A stretch of DNA of 64,000 bases. It comes from Desulfofarcimen acetoxidans DSM 771 (GTDB lineage: Bacteria; Bacillota; Desulfotomaculia; Desulfotomaculales; Desulfofarciminaceae). A model generated the notes under the pieces. It saw nothing but the letters and a program-made list of their open reading frames with translations, had not been told where the DNA came from and ran no database searches. Shown here piece by piece: positions 63,770 to 64,000 of the stretch. Position numbers and translations under genes: made by a program. Within the stretch, counting starts at the first letter, position 1; each line of letters begins with the position of its first letter. Location of the stretch: positions 2,356,001 to 2,420,000 of the forward strand of contig NC_013216.1 of assembly GCF_000024205.1 (NCBI RefSeq), read 5' to 3'.

Positions 63770-64000
63770 TCATTGTCCCTCCAGCGATTTTATCCATCAG
63801 CATTTGGTTCAATGCAATTCTATTAATTACAGCCAGAGCCTCCAAATCTTCACATTCAATCCCCGTAGTGCGAAAAGCAAAGCTTACAGATGATCTGCAC
63901 TTATCTGGTGATGCAATGACTGATACTGGGCAGCAAAATAAAGCTGCAATTTTATCCAGCATATCCGAACTAATGGCACGCTCTCCTGATTCAAATTTTG
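63762..64000 (-). CDS. XRE-family regulator, partial at window edge
   Basis: Runs off the right edge. The visible part begins KFESGERAISSDMLDKIAAL, the end of a Cro/CI helix-turn-helix, followed by FCCPVSVIAS and a C-terminal dimerisation-like helix. First gene of the XRE, ImmA/IrrE, PIN unit and probably its autorepressor. Confidence 0.75.
   Translation of the reverse strand, partial: KFESGERAISSDMLDKIAALFCCPVSVIASPDKCRSSVSFAFRTTGIECEDLEALAVINRIALNQMLMDKIAGGTMND

Noticed and set aside
1-64000. CRISPR arrays, rRNA and tRNA genes
   Set aside because: No regularly spaced repeats, no conserved rRNA stretches and no convincing tRNA cloverleaf were noticed on either strand by eye; a tRNAscan and CRISPR search would settle this.

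Overview
The window looks like a chromosomal stretch from a low-GC anaerobic Firmicute, most likely a clostridial Desulfotomaculum/Pelotomaculum-type organism. This rests on strong GGAGG-type ribosome binding sites, an acetate-uptake transporter, fluoride riboswitches and the relatives of the IS elements. No rRNA, tRNA or CRISPR array was seen. Most of the window is an accessory region: insertion sequences nested in each other, with defence and toxin-antitoxin genes between them, many of them broken.

Layout. 0-5.6 kb: a relic tetR with an intact promoter/operator, two small conserved proteins, a FIST-GAF-GGDEF diguanylate cyclase flanked by diverged direct repeats, a group II intron 5' fragment just after a terminator, and a SatP acetate transporter. 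6-12 kb: an IS110-family element beside an orphan fluoride riboswitch, then a leftward unit of fluoride riboswitch, P-loop-less dynamin-like GTPase, enolase and MFS remnant. 12-16.3 kb: a HEPN plus PD-(D/E)XK protein, an HNH relic, and a TnpB-type element whose right-end hairpin was hit by an IS4-family element. 16.5-22.5 kb: small proteins, a pRiA4b-like protein, a CcbP-like protein, two Phd/ParE modules and a DUF6429-like protein. 23-34.3 kb: an IS21 derivative, a group II intron interrupted by IS630, a ferritin-like protein, an IS21 element whose istA is split by a complete three-recombinase (RIT) element, and a second, truncated IS21.

34.7-51 kb is a defence-rich island: an Mrr-like nuclease, an XRE-ImmA/IrrE protein with a partner, a HEPN protein, a two-gene operon (ParB/DUF262-like protein plus a large HEPN-tailed protein) whose second gene is split by an IS1634-type element, and McrBC. 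51-62 kb is a pile-up: a headless serine recombinase, a second IS1634 copy cut by an IS630 element, and an IS66-type element that carries a DruA-like (DUF4338) gene coupled to its transposase and is split by a second RIT element. 62-64 kb holds an SMC-like fragment and an XRE/ImmA-IrrE/PIN gene set running off the end.

The most striking points are: (1) two unrelated complete RIT elements, each inside another element's transposase, each with long inverted repeats plus a palindrome only on the third-gene side, and each with one recombinase carrying repeated core-binding-like domains; (2) the ParB/DUF262-like plus HEPN operon, a candidate undescribed defence system; (3) a DUF4338 gene as a coupled cargo gene of an IS66-type element; (4) the fluoride riboswitch/enolase unit with an orphaned second riboswitch.
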